DNA of 64,000 nucleotides, from contig PTFA01000050.1 in the NCBI GenBank assembly GCA_003342895.1, positions 5,127,723 through 5,191,722 on the forward strand. Direction: 5' to 3'. A program made the translations under genes and the position numbers. The notes beneath the pieces were generated by a model that had not been told where the DNA came from, did no database searches, and saw only the letters and a program-made list of their open reading frames with translations. This document shows, in pieces, positions 1 through 10,809 of the stretch (position 1 is the first letter of the stretch; each line of letters starts with the position of its first letter). This stretch comes from Casuarius casuarius. Taxonomy: Eukaryota; Chordata; Aves; Casuariiformes; Casuariidae.

Positions 1-700
1 TTTAGTGTCTCTGGGTCCTACATATATGTTGAGCAAGACTTGAATTAAAGAAAGAAAAAAGACTCAAAGATATTTATCTAAAACTTACAGTCAAGGTGAA
101 ATAGGACCCGAATCCAAGAACAGTCATATTAAGTTTTTTCCAAAACTCAGTTTAGACTCTGAAATTTTTAATACCAGTTTTTCCCATCAGGCTTTGCCCT
201 TAACTTTCCTCTGGGTTTTCTGATGTAAGAACTCTAACTTAATCACATATAACAACTTGTACAAAATAAATTAATCAATTTTAACAAAATAGCTGCTTCT
301 TGAAATCAGGATAACCCAATTTTGCCTAGAGATTTTATAATAGCGTATCTTTTTATTCCCTCCAAAATGAGCACAACAAAATGAGCACAACAAATTGTTT
401 TAAATAACTTGCCTCGAGGCAAACACACAGAGGTGAAATATTTTACAAATCCTATAGCAGCTTTCCCAGTATTATTATTTCATGTGATAAGGTTTGGCTA
501 AGCTGCAGCTGCCATAGGTAGATGATGCGCCCTCAGCCTCCTCTGAAGCAGTTCAGTGAACCAGAAAGGTCAGTTCTGAGCCTTACGGTGCATCGAGCTT
601 TACTGTACGTCATGTGACGAGCCTAGCAATGTTTTTTATTCTTCCTACCACAAATCTAACTATAACAACAATGTTTTAAAAAGGATGCAGTTAGGCAGAT
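1..700. other. AT-rich non-coding stretch
   Basis: No open frame or RNA gene is supported. The stretch is AT-rich with several TAAT-type words around 240-300 and a TGTAAGAACT-type donor-like word near 224. It becomes more mixed after 500. It may be the end of an element that starts outside the window. Apart from the small duplication listed separately I see nothing distinctive. Confidence 0.5.
364..391. repeat. Two exact copies of a 14-bp unit
   Basis: The unit AAAATGAGCACAAC occurs twice head to tail (364-377 and 378-391). This is a local slippage-type duplication with no flanking element. Exact identity suggests that it is recent or constrained. Confidence 0.93.
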
Positions 701-1600
701 AAGCCAAATGCGAACACTAATGGAGAGCAGCGAGTGCGGCGTCCTTGCCCGAGCCTGCAGGTCAGCGCAGGACACTGAGCGTTTCGCCCAGCCCGTGCTC
801 CTGCAATACCCGGCCGTTAGGTACGTGGGCATTAGTGTTGCTGTTGAAGGTAGTTTGATGCAGATGGTTCTGGGCGCACTGGCTTCAGGGGGATTGAAAT
901 TTCTGCAAGCTTATCCTCTGGTATGTTGAAGTCTGGGGACCTGGGGCTGTCTGCGGGGCATAGATTAGGTGGGTATGACGAGGCAGTAGACAGGCACTAT
1001 TCCAAAGCTGCTTTTTTTCTGCAATATCTTAGTTTCCCTTTTTAAAATGGAGTATAAAGGCTTTCCTGTGTGAGGAAATCGGGGTGCAGTGAGATGCGCT
1101 GCAAACTGACAGCACGCCGTCTTTTCTGCTCTGCACACTTCTCCTTGCAGACAAGCCCCAGGTCTCTGCGGTCGTGGTTTAAAGACTTTTCCTTTCCCCG
1201 CCTCTCCCAAATGAACTAGTTCTAAGTGATGACAAGATTTCAACTAACCCTGAAGGGAACCTGCTATGATAGTTTGGAGAGCTGCAAACTGCCTTATTTA
1301 TCCTGGCACAATGCTAATCCGCTGTCCAGTGCAATCATTTTCATGTCACCATTGCTAACAATTTAATTCCCCCTATGAAAAAGGGAGGGAGAGGATGGCA
1401 GCTCTTTACAGTTCACTCTCTGTGACCTCTCGTTTAGTGCAACCGAGACAAGCGCTACGTCCTTCAGCGTACGCAGCGTCCCGCGTGCCCAGGGCGCGGG
1501 CTGAGCAGGGCAGGCTCATGGGCAGCTGATGTGCACTCAGAGACCTTCCTGCAACTTGCATGCAGGGTTTCTTTTCAGCTAGCAGGGGTACCATTACCGT
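700..1600. other. Mixed-composition sequence with two small CpG-richer patches
   Basis: No gene is recognised. CpG dinucleotides cluster at about 720-835 and again at 1430-1515, separated by ordinary sequence. Short open frames here (73 codons on plus, 92 on minus) have no family resemblance and overlap each other, so they are taken as chance. Confidence 0.45.
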
Positions 1601-1708
1601 CTTTTATATACATATATATATATATATATATGTGCACATGTGTGTTTATATATGTGTGTGTATATACATACGTGTATAAATGTGTGTATGTCTATAACTA
1701 TACAAATG
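1601..1708. repeat. Compound (AT)n / (TG)n microsatellite
   Basis: The core is an uninterrupted (AT)10 run at 1612-1631. It is followed by TGTG and TATA blocks that alternate to about 1708, with interrupted GTGTGT and ATACATACG units. Alternating purine-pyrimidine sequence of this kind can adopt non-B forms. Length polymorphism between individuals is expected. The open frames that run through it are repeat artefacts. Confidence 0.95.
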
Positions 1709-1914
1709 TCTGCATTTCCCCCTGCTCTCGGCTTCCTGCTTAATGAGTATTTAGTCGTGCAGTGGGAAAAGTATGCAATACTTTCTGAACCACAGCTGCA
1801 GGTTCAGCTGAACCTGAACTTTTAAGAAGTGCTGGTGTTACAGACCAGTTTTTAACTGATTTGAACAAAACTATATCTGTTCTCAATACAAATAATGCAG
1901 TTTGGGAGTTAAAG

Positions 1915-2170
1915 ACTTAGAGCTGGGGCTGGACAGAAGAGAAGCAGGAATGAATGAGTTCAGACAAATGGCAAAGGTGGGGGCAAAAAGAGGGCAAAAT
2001 GGGAACAACCAAAGAAACAAGTAGAAAATGGTGGATGTTCATAAAAAGGCAGAAGCCATATACAGGAAGAGCTTGATGGCTGTAGTAACAAGAGCAGCAG
2101 CATCTGAAACAGAAATGAGAGAAACGGTAGTAGATAAGACAGGAGCAGATGCCAAAATAGCGATGGCGGT
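1915..2170 (+). other. Purine-rich strand-asymmetric segment
   Basis: The plus strand is dominated by A and G for about 250 bases, with repeated AGAAG, GGCAAA and GAGCAG words and few T or C runs. This leaves a 109-codon plus-strand frame (2028-2357) open. Its product is low in complexity and matches no family I know. Strand asymmetry could reflect transcription or a degenerate purine repeat; the sequence alone does not decide. Confidence 0.5.
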
Positions 2171-3230
2171 AATATCTTCTTTCACTCTGCACCCAAACCA
2201 CTCATTCAGGGGCAGCCAAATAGACTGTTACAAAGCAAACAGACCATTATGGTCTGTTGTACAAATGTGTATTTGGATAAATGTTGATGCACAGTGGCAT
2301 GGTGAAGCAGAAGCTGCTGGGCATGCGTCGCAGCCCTGGAGCCCTGCGGTTCGGTAGCAGCGGTCCTTCTGCAGAGGGGTGTTTTTCCCTTGCATGGCAG
2401 GGAGGAGTTGGACCACTCCAGCATTTCCACATATACTTGCCTTGTTTTAAGGGAGAATACTTTGCAAAGTATCCCCAATCTCTTAAAGGTTGGATGGATT
2501 CCATAATACGTTTCCTGGTCTCCTTCCTCTGTTGAAACAGCGTGCCTTTTCCCTTTAAAAGGGCTGCAGCGGTCTGTAACGTCGTCTGTTCCCTTTGATC
2601 TCCCTTGAGCTGCAGTGACTCGTAGCAAGGGCGAAGCTAGCCCCTTGGCTTTGACACGCTTTTATGTCCATTTGAAAAAAAAGCAGCACTCAGATTTGTT
2701 CTTAAGAATCGTGTGCTTGGCCCTGCTGTGGCTTTGCAAGGTGTTTGGGTTGGGGACATGGGCATATGCAAAATCATTAGATTTCCCATCCAGTTCTGAT
2801 AGCAGGCGTTCCCACGTTTCAGAATCTCAGTTCATTGCCTATATTGGGGGAAAAAAATCCCAGACTTTGCCTTAAGCATAATAAGGACAAGAGGGCACTC
2901 TCTAGATAGTGTGTGTGAAATACAAATTGCTTTAAAGGAAGTTTCTTAGAGGAGCGAGACTTTGATGCAGCAAATACCTCAGCAATGCTTAGGTCTAAAT
3001 TTAGGAGTAGCCGGAGTGCACTGCAGCGGCGAAGCGACAGCTTCAGAGCTGCGCATGGCTGAGGCCTCAACGGTGCAAATGTCCCGTTAATCAAAGCCGC
3101 GTGTCCCTGCTGCAGGCGTCTTCGAGCACTTCCTTCCGTTGGCCAAGCTGTGACCTTGCAGCGCACGCACAGCTTCCCCGGGCATCATGGAGCGGGTCCG
3201 CGCGCTTTTAACCAACGGAATAGCCTAAAA
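2171..3230. other. Non-coding, nothing distinctive
   Basis: Several overlapping short frames lie at 2200-2630 on both strands (up to 140 codons on minus, 2206-2628). They lack splice context, recognisable domains and composition differences from the surroundings. Between 2990 and 3180 GC rises modestly. I see no repeat family or RNA gene. Confidence 0.45.
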
Positions 3231-3840
3231 ACGTCCAATCCTTTAATAATAATAAAGAAATTTCCCCTCGTGCAAAGATATCTGATGGTGACTTCAACCT
3301 TGGAGCTGTGATTTTACATCTAAATTCTAATTCATAATAAACTCAGGATTAAAATGGAGATGTTGACACAGTAGAGGTGCTGCTATAAAGACAGCAAGTC
3401 ACACACTTCATTGTAACAGCTTTTGATTGCCTAGCAAAGAAATGCCTAATGAATAAACATTATTTTAAAAGGCTTGATAGCACAATGAATTTTTCAGCGG
3501 GAGAAACAGAAGAGAAAGTATTTAAAAATACATGAGCTTCATATTTGATTATAAGTCAAGAAGCAGCAGAAAGAACCAAAAAACTTGATAGCAATGGCAG
3601 CAGGCACCAAGCTTTCAGTCTCGAATTAATGAGGTTATTCATAACAGGGAGGGAGTGCCGTAGTGATTAGTTAATTACTGTGCAGAAGCATACAATTAAT
3701 GCACAACTGGAATTAGTGTACAATGAATTAAGCTGCCACATAACGCAAGCAACAAAAATTGAGAAGGAAGCTTTGATTGCTGATTGAAGTTATTATTACA
3801 GCAAAATGTCTATTGAGATCACAACAGTTTAGCTATCAGG
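3231..3840. promoter_or_regulatory. Candidate conserved non-coding element (enhancer-like)
   Basis: This AT-rich, repeat-free block is loaded with homeodomain-type cores: AATTAATGAG at 3624-3633, TTAATTACTG at 3671-3680, CAATTAATG at 3693-3701 and AATGAATTA near 3722-3730. A GATTG pair lies at 3774-3786. There is no open frame of note. Long stretches of even complexity with such words are typical of vertebrate developmental enhancers. Conservation is inferred, not observed. A CpG-dense patch starts only about 200 bases downstream. Confidence 0.5.
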
Positions 3841-4029
3841 CAGCGCGTTTGGCTTGTGCGGTCTGATTCCAGCTGCTGCCAGGGCGGCTGGGGCGGGGGT
3901 CGGCTTGCGCGCTAATGTGTGTGCAGGGGCCGAGTGAGACCTGGCCTAAGGGAGGGATCCAAGGGACAGAGATGAGGATAGGAAACTTGCAAGGATCGTA
4001 ATGGAAATTTTCCAGGATTTTCAACAAAA

Positions 4030-4600
4030 CTAACGGATGTTGAAGCGGGCTACAGCGTCGGCTGCCCCGCTGTGCCCCAGGGCCGGTGCAGCCGCGCGTT
4101 GCTGCCCGGGGAGCAACCCCAGCCCGTCCATCGCCAGCCGGCTCGCGGGGCGACGTGGCTCCCCGGTGGCGCCCGCGGCAGTGCGGCGGCGAGGGCGGTT
4201 TTGCACGTGGGGTGCAGGGGTTCGTCCAGGTGTCGTGAAGCGTGCGGGCAGCCGCCAGGTCAGGAGCAGGCGGTATTTACCAAGCCGGTTCGTTTTCTGT
4301 TTTGGGGATGAAGGGGAAGACGAGCTTTTATTGTGCAAGGGGGAGGAAATACCTCAAAGTACACCAGGCCGTAACTTCGGGCTGCCTTGGGTCTTAAAAT
4401 CTTGGGACTTTAAACTCTGTCGGGGGAAGGAGCCTCTTCACCTTCCCCGATGTGCTGGAGCATCCTGCAAACCAGCGGGGTCCCGGGGCGCGGGGCTGCG
4501 GCCGCCAGCCGGAGAGCTCTGCCTGTGCCCCGGGGCCCTCGGCTCCCGCGCCTGGCCGTTTCGGGGGCGGTTCAGGAAAGAGTCCACAAGTGCCCACGTG
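4030..4600. promoter_or_regulatory. CpG-dense patch (CpG island candidate)
   Basis: GC and CpG density jump sharply at about 4035, peak at 4080-4260 and again at 4440-4575, with a lower saddle between. A 197-codon plus-strand frame (4037-4630) is open. Its product is arginine, alanine, glycine and proline rich and frames on the other strand are also open, the usual result of high GC. It could be a promoter of an unannotated transcript or an isolated CpG patch. No TATA box or clear exon-donor pair is evident. Confidence 0.6.
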
Positions 4601-5400
4601 TTTAACTTAGACCGCAGAAAATTGAGCTGATAGTCTTAAAAGACCAAGCTATCGTCAAATTTATTTTCTCTATTTCCATTTGGCTAGCACTGTAAATAAG
4701 GGTGATATTTTGAATATAAAGTAAGATTTGGGTTCTACCCTAAGGAAGTTAAAATCTAAAGTAGAAAAGTAACTTAAATAGCGTGAATAAAGATAACTTC
4801 GAGGGAATTAGCTGAAAAATTAGAACAGGAGCACTTTGCAGAAGTGCTTTGTCATGGAAACACTTGAGTTATGGTCATTGATTTATGTTACAGCATGTTT
4901 GTTATGGAGTAGCATTTATTACACTGCACTGCCAGTACTTTATTTCAGCTGTATTTTAAAATGGCTGGTAATGGCTTTTGTAGGGGGTAGTGCTTTACTC
5001 TCCCTTACTTCAGGCTGGAGTTATGAAGAATAAGCTGCAAAAACAGTAGGAAAAAAAAGGCATAATGAAGTATTACTATCACTTTTAGGTCAGTGCCAAA
5101 GTATCGGCAGGTATACATTACTGCAGGAATCTGCAAAGAGAGAGACTTCGAAATAGAAACAGGAACCTGAATTGTTAATTGTGATGATTTTAAGTGGCCA
5201 GGAGTCAGCCGCAAAGTGTTCCTGGCGCTCCCCTTCCCCTCGCGGCCCCGGTCGCGGAGGCTCGGCGCGCTTCCTTCGGTCACCAGACGAGTGAGCTTCT
5301 CGGAAAGCCTTTCGTTATGTCGCTACAGGCTGTAACGAAGTCACTCATTTTTCCAGGTCATTTCTGAAGGAGACTCTTTTCCACCGTACTGTGTGGGAAA
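4601..5400. other. AT-rich sequence with a short CpG patch
   Basis: Positions 4620-5200 are AT-rich and featureless apart from T-rich runs around 4860-4980. A compact CpG-dense patch lies at 5225-5285, ending abruptly. No gene is supported. Confidence 0.45.
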
Positions 5401-5404
5401 GCCT

Positions 5405-5434
5405 GTCTTTAGTAAGTGCGTCTTTAGTAAGTCA
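5405..5434. repeat. 15-bp tandem duplication containing donor-like words
   Basis: GTCTTTAGTAAGTGC (5405-5419) is followed directly by GTCTTTAGTAAGTCA (5420-5434), differing only in the last two bases. Each copy contains GTAAGT, the core of a strong 5' splice site, so the duplication created two donor-like words. No acceptor fits upstream. Confidence 0.92.
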
Positions 5435-5439
5435 GTCTG

Positions 5440-6960
5440 GCCCTGTTAAGCTGAGGGCAAAAGTCTCATTGACTTTAATTGCCCGGGATGGGTGTCGCGG
5501 GGAGCTAAAGCAGCAGGGAGCCTCCCAGCTCATCTCGGTCCCCAGCGCTCGAGTGCAGAGTTTTCCTCTCCTCCTCTGACATCTCCGTTACAGACCACAG
5601 AGACTGGCTGCAGTGAGCCATGACTGAACAAAACCAAACCCGTGGAAATATCCACCAGCCCAAAGCAGCAAATTTGCCCCTTCGTCACCTGTAAATGACT
5701 TTCCAAAGAGACTTAACTTGGACTCTTTCTTTTCTTCATTGCTTGCTGAAGTAATTTTCATATCAGATGTCTTTTCTTTACCAAAACCTGGTTAAAATTC
5801 ATACCATGTCAATCAATCTGGCTTTACCAAATCAGGAGAAAATTGGATTTTATTCAGTCTTATCTTGGATTTTCTTTTTCCTTCTCTTTCCCCATCCCTG
5901 TCTTCCACTGCTCTTCCACTGAGAAATTAACTCAGCCTCTCGGTCTTTGCATGATCCAGGTTGGGAATAACAGGAAAACCTCAATTACTAGGAAAGGTAT
6001 TAGTTTATTATAAAGTGGTGATCCTCCAAATGTCATTTTCATGTTTGAAGACAGTAAAATAAACAGCAATAGAAAATCAAATACTCTGTTAATTTAAATG
6101 GTTTGCTTGTTAATGTTTACAGTATCCTAAGCAAGGAAGATAGCTATCTCTGCAGGTGGAGGTTCGGCCGACGGTATTTGCTGTGAAAAGTTACGGTTGT
6201 TGCATGACACTAAGCAGGTGAGAGAGAGGTTTCTGGGGCTGTGTGTGGTAGCCGAGGAGGGTCGAGTCCTAGCGACGTTTCCCAGTCCCAGGTTTCCCGG
6301 TCCCAGGTTTCTCTCCTCCCCAGGAAAGCAAGTCGCTTTCTGATAGTTATTCCCCAGGACGCTTGTGTTGACGTGGGGGAAGCAGGGCAGCGTGCTGATA
6401 ATCCACACACGAGCTCTCTGCCTGGCCTCGTCCTGTCGCTCTTGCTGTGTCCATCGTCTCACGCTCACGCAGGCTGTGGATAACTGCTCTTCTCCCCACA
6501 TCTCCCTCGCTGCGGATCGGCGCCCTAGCTCTGCTCAGCTGAGAGCTCGTTCGTACGTATGATGAGCAGGTAGTGGCGTTGTAGCATGGATGTGCAGAGT
6601 TAAGAGTATAACGTGTAATGCCGCTGAAGGCTTTTACTTAACATCTATATTGCCTTCTGCGTTTGCGTCCTTCCGTAGGAGGGGGAGAGCTCTCTCTCCA
6701 GAATAGATATGATTTCAGGTAGAACTTGGCCTGAGTCAGATTTTACATTCAGAGAAGTGGTAAAATCTGGATCTGTTAAACATACCTATGCAATGATGCT
6801 GATTTTTATATAGGGCCTGTAAATCTTCTTTAACGTTTGGTCATTTTGAAATATGTTTCTCCTGACCATTGGCTCCCCAAGCAGTAATGCAGTATATAGG
6901 CTTTAACATCTGCTCCATCAAATCAGATATTAGCAACAACAAACCCCCAAAGTGCTTTTT
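5440..6960. other. Non-coding sequence, possible ancient repeat trace near 5455-5490
   Basis: The words AAGTCTCATTGACTTTAAT around 5460-5482 resemble the CCATTGACTTCAATGG-type motif common in old sauropsid interspersed repeats. The trace is too short to classify. Pyrimidines dominate the plus strand at 5850-5945. Minus-strand frames at 6127-6501 have no recognisable product. I see no gene. Confidence 0.35.
6281..6310. repeat. 15-bp tandem duplication
   Basis: CCCAGTCCCAGGTTT (6281-6295) is followed by CCCGGTCCCAGGTTT (6296-6310), one mismatch apart. There is an internal half-repeat of CCCAG/CCCGG with TTT spacers. This is a local minisatellite seed with two copies. Confidence 0.92.
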
Positions 6961-9355
6961 TTTTTCTCTTTGCCATTTCCATGGCTGTGTTTCAGCTCAG
7001 ATCAAAACACAGAAGAAAGATGATGGCTAATTTCAGAGGTCTTGGATCCAGGATTTGCCAGCACTCTCAACAAGAGGCAAGCAATATTTCAGGCCGTAAA
7101 GGAAATTGTGCTTTTCAAAACATGCAACAAAGCTTTTTATTTTGGTATAATCGTTCTGCATCACTTTGGAGAATTTCCTGTGCTCCACTGTAAGAAAAAT
7201 GATTTTACCCTAATGACAAAATAAGAGAAGTGGCTACCTGCTGTGAAGGGCAGGACAGGGAGTGAGCAAGGGAAGACTTCTGCTGTAGTCTAGCAAGAGA
7301 GGGATTATTTTACATCACTTTAAATGCTTTTTTCTACAGCAAAGAGGACCTGCATCATAAAACACACGGTGGGCTGAAGGCTTTGGAGCCTGGCCCGCTG
7401 CATGATGCATTAGGCAGCTCTGTCAGGCACGAGGGAAGGTTGGAGGTTGTGCTTCTGTCCCTGCTGCACAGGTAGGAGAGGCAGCTGGGGTTTATCTCCA
7501 TTAGTGGTCTGCAGGAGCACTGCTGGGGCCTCAAGGAACAGTTTCCCCTCTCTGATGTGAAGCTTCAGTTCCTTCTTCTGCAAATGGCAAATTTGGAGGA
7601 AGATTTGGAAAGATTCAATATACTAAATTTTCTTAAGCCTGCAAACACTGAATATGTGTCTGGCTGGGTGGGCTCTGCAACATTAGTTACTGAGGCAGCG
7701 AATATGTAGTTTAGATTGAAGGCAGGAAGATTAACATGATCTATAGCCATGACCCATGATAACCATGATCCATGTCAGAAAACCAAGCCCCCTGCCAGTG
7801 TTCATGGTTACTGGTATTTTAATTGCAAGTATGAGATTACACTTGCAGTTTTTTGTCTATTACCACTTCAGTCTGCTAGTTCCATCTTTGCTTCTGCACT
7901 CTGAAATTTTAAAAAACAGCTGCCTTGTTTGTTCCGGAAAATGAAACACAAAGAAATGCCATCACTCCATCCCAGCAACACTGCTGTGTAAGGTTAGGTA
8001 GAAAAATGCTGCCAAAGCTTGATGTAGACTTCAGAAAACCCAGCTTGCTGTTTCTTCTGTAGTCTGCCGTTCAAGTCTGAAAATATTTTATTCAATTCCC
8101 TGAGTTCTGGAATTACAACAACATGTCATAAATAGACGTCGGGCAGTGTGCAGCTTTACTAGACAGAGTGACAGAACAGCAAGTCAAGCCTACCCCTGGA
8201 GTATCTCCGCTGACGACATTGTGCCAGGGACGTATTTGACATAGACATAACAGGAAGAAAGAGCCTTGTACCTGGGTAGGCACCGATCCGGGTTCGCGTG
8301 AATTATCTGCTGTTAAACTAAGGAACTGTGAAACTAAATCATACCTGTGATTATGTAGTTTGGCAATGTTTCAGTTGTGCATCAAATGATGATTCAGATA
8401 GCATCTAGATGTAGAAAAGGCCTCGACAGAGATCTATGGGTTGAAATAAACTTACTTGTAAAAATACCACTTCAGTGTTACAGCAGACAGGTATTCGTAA
8501 GTGGGTATTTTAATAGTGTACATATATTAGCTTCAGACTCTCATTTCTGGGGGAACTGAGTGAAATAGGAAGGAAATATCCAGCTGTTCAGGGGCTAATG
8601 TGGTGGTACAGCTACAGCCAGGCTCTGCAGGGCCCTGCTAGAGCGACGGGGAAGGTATTTTAAAAGTACAACTTTGTTCAATGCAGAAAAGAAGGTGGGA
8701 AAATGTTGAGAAGCACTAAGTGGCATTTGCACAGAAGGTTTATCCTCCAAGGCTCCTATACCATTTTTGAAAATGTACTTCAGTGGGTTTTCTTCTTTTT
8801 TTTCCCCTCCATTTTCCTCTATTTATAAATGCATCTATTGTATCTGATGTGTTTTTAGACCACCAGTGACCTTAACGTTTGGGTGCAAGGCCTGACAGCA
8901 ACCAGATGTCACTACCGTGCCATTTGCTTTCCTACATGTTAGGTTTTATTTTACAGTGTTGGAGGAGTATAGAGTAACTTGTATATTAGCTTCAATTTTT
9001 CCTTCCCTTTCCCTTGCCCTGCGAGGGTAGTATATCCTTCACACTGCCTTCCGAAATAACTCCAGCGTTTTTTTCTGGGTAATTGCATTTCTGAATGCCC
9101 GCCTACATTCTCCCCACATGTTTCTGTTAATATCTGCTATTTTTCAAGGATTCAAGGCAACACTAGGCAGTAAAAAGAGCCGACGGATTTTGGACTCCCC
9201 TGTCGCGCTCTGCCTCTCTCGGGAGAGGAGGGAGTGTTGGTCGCCCCGGGCAGAGCGGCCGTTTGCAGAGCTGTGAGGTGAATTGGCCGTTGGCACGCTA
9301 CTTCAGGTGGCATTTGGATAAGTCTTTCGTTTAATTTGTCTATGGCAGAGCCCGA
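6961..9355. other. Non-coding, no feature recognised
   Basis: Composition is ordinary, with a T run at 6957-6966 and AT-rich pieces near 7560-7720, 8330-8560 and 8760-9000. Short frames (all under 75 codons) show no family resemblance. No repeat family, tRNA, snRNA or microRNA precursor that I know of is present. Confidence 0.4.
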
Positions 9356-9359
9356 AGTC

Positions 9360-9500
9360 ACCCTCGGCCTGCGCGCGGGGCCGAGCCGGGGGCAGCCTCC
9401 CGCGTGGAGCCTCGGCGGCGGCGGCGGCAGCGCGTTTGCCGGTCCCTTCGAGGGGCTGCTGATGGAGTCTGCGTGCTGCGAACAGGGGCGGGTTTTCCCA
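9360..9500. promoter_or_regulatory. Short CpG-dense patch with CGG-type repeats
   Basis: CpG dinucleotides are packed between 9366 and 9490, including a CGGCGGCGGCGGCAGCG run near 9412-9431. The patch is only about 130 bases long and falls back to AT-rich sequence on both sides. A 114-codon plus-strand frame (9404-9748) begins in it. Its product has a basic N-terminus and a leucine-rich, hydrophobic C-terminal half encoded by T-rich DNA, so it is not convincing as a gene. Confidence 0.5.
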
Positions 9501-10424
9501 GTGAGCAGCTAACTGAAGTGACAGTATTTAAGGGTGTGATTTTTAACCTTGACAATCTTTCAAAAAGGCTATGCTTGGCTTTGGTGAGAACGGTTTCTCT
9601 AACGTCTCCGGTTTTCACACTGATAGCGGTTGTTCAGCTGCGTTTGTATCTGCTCCTGGCAGTGCTAAAGCTTCATCTCCTGCAGTCCCACTCAAGCAAG
9701 ATTTTGGGTTTTTTAATCATTGTGCTTTTGACTCTAATTTTCTTTTAACACTCCTGGACACTTGGGTGCTGAGGCATGACTGTGTATTAAGAAATGGATT
9801 CCAGTGCAATGCTCTTCTCTTTTTTTTTGACATTTTTTCCTGCCTTTTCCCTTCTTTGGTCCTGTCTTTCTCTGATTGCCAGGTGACTAGGCTGCGTGTT
9901 GATTTTTTGTGCAGTGCCAAATTTTTCAATATTTCACATGGCAGTAAAGGTCTGGTTTCTGTGTCTTTTTCTCTCACCAAATAGTGCTTTGCTTTACAAG
10001 CTGTTCCAGGGATTTCAGGGAAATTAAATTATAAAATAACTTATGCTTTGACATGACGATCTGGCAGATATTGTTTTCCTATGATTCTTAAAATACAGAA
10101 ACGTTCCCTTACTGAAATATTTTCCAAATGTCTTGGAATTAGAAACTTTCTACTTGTCTAAACCACATCGGACACATGAGAAGTTCTGCGGAACCAACTT
10201 GCTCGATCTTCTCATGAGAGCTCGGTGTCGTTATTAAGAAACTCCTAAACGAATGCCCTCTCCTTGCAGTGAGCAGCAACATCAGTGTAGCCATAGGCTG
10301 GTGTTTTAGATGATCACACTGAATTTGTTTTCTTTTTCTTTCTCTTTTCCTTTTTTTTTTTTAAGATATATGATCTTTGTCATTTCTTTCTTTAAACCCT
10401 CATTCTACATTCTTTCCCACCAAG
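9501..10424. other. T-rich non-coding sequence with a long pyrimidine tract
   Basis: The plus strand is pyrimidine-rich through 9600-9960, which explains the 137-codon plus frame at 9571-9984 and an open minus frame opposite it. A nearly pure pyrimidine tract occupies 10326-10362. It resembles a 3' splice-site tract but is not followed by a clean AG close by. Confidence 0.45.
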
Positions 10425-10478
10425 AATTTTGTGTTAATGAGAGTAGAGGAATTGGTAACAATTAGAAGAAAATATATG
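10425..10478 (+). other. Exon-like segment, open in one frame (speculative)
   Basis: A pyrimidine-containing tract ends in CACCAAG at 10418-10424 and the segment ends at ATATG before GTAAGTTGC (10479 on). The 54 bases between are exactly 18 sense codons (NFVLMRVEELVTIRRKYM). It keeps frame on both sides. I do not recognise the peptide, and a 54-base open stretch is common by chance. Confidence 0.12.
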
Positions 10479-10787
10479 GTAAGTTGCTCGCATTTGGAAA
10501 GAAAAAAGCGATATAGAAAAGGCATTTTTGCTACTTCAGTCTCTGAGATCCCAAAAATTTTACTACTAAGCCTTTCTAACCCACAGCTTGTCATGCACAA
10601 GAGACTCTTGCTGGTACAGTGAGGTGGTTCTCACCCGCTTGCGCAGTGTGAGTTTGGATCCCTCCAGAGAGCACTGCGATCTGGGAGTGAGCAGTGAATT
10701 GCCCACTGTCGTGTAGGTCTGACCTTGGACTGCCAAGTAGCATTATAATAAAACGGTGTAAGTGTGCTATTGAGATGAAAACAAGAA

Positions 10788-10809
10788 ATGAAATTCAAAT
10801 GAAATTCAA
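10788..10809. repeat. 11-bp exact tandem duplication
   Basis: ATGAAATTCAA occurs at 10788-10798 and again at 10799-10809. It is a simple local duplication in AT-rich DNA. Confidence 0.92.

Noticed and set aside
1531..1825. Tyrosine/valine/cysteine-rich small frames
   Set aside because: They are translations of the TA/TG microsatellite at 1601-1708.
3881..3903. G-rich stretch as a G-quadruplex
   Set aside because: Only three runs of three or more G residues are present.
4037..4630. 197-codon plus frame in CpG-dense sequence as a gene
   Set aside because: The product is composition-driven, several frames on both strands are open together, and there is no domain or exon structure.
9571..9984. 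137-codon plus frame and the opposing minus frame
   Set aside because: Strand composition is strongly pyrimidine-biased, which removes stops; the products have no recognisable features.
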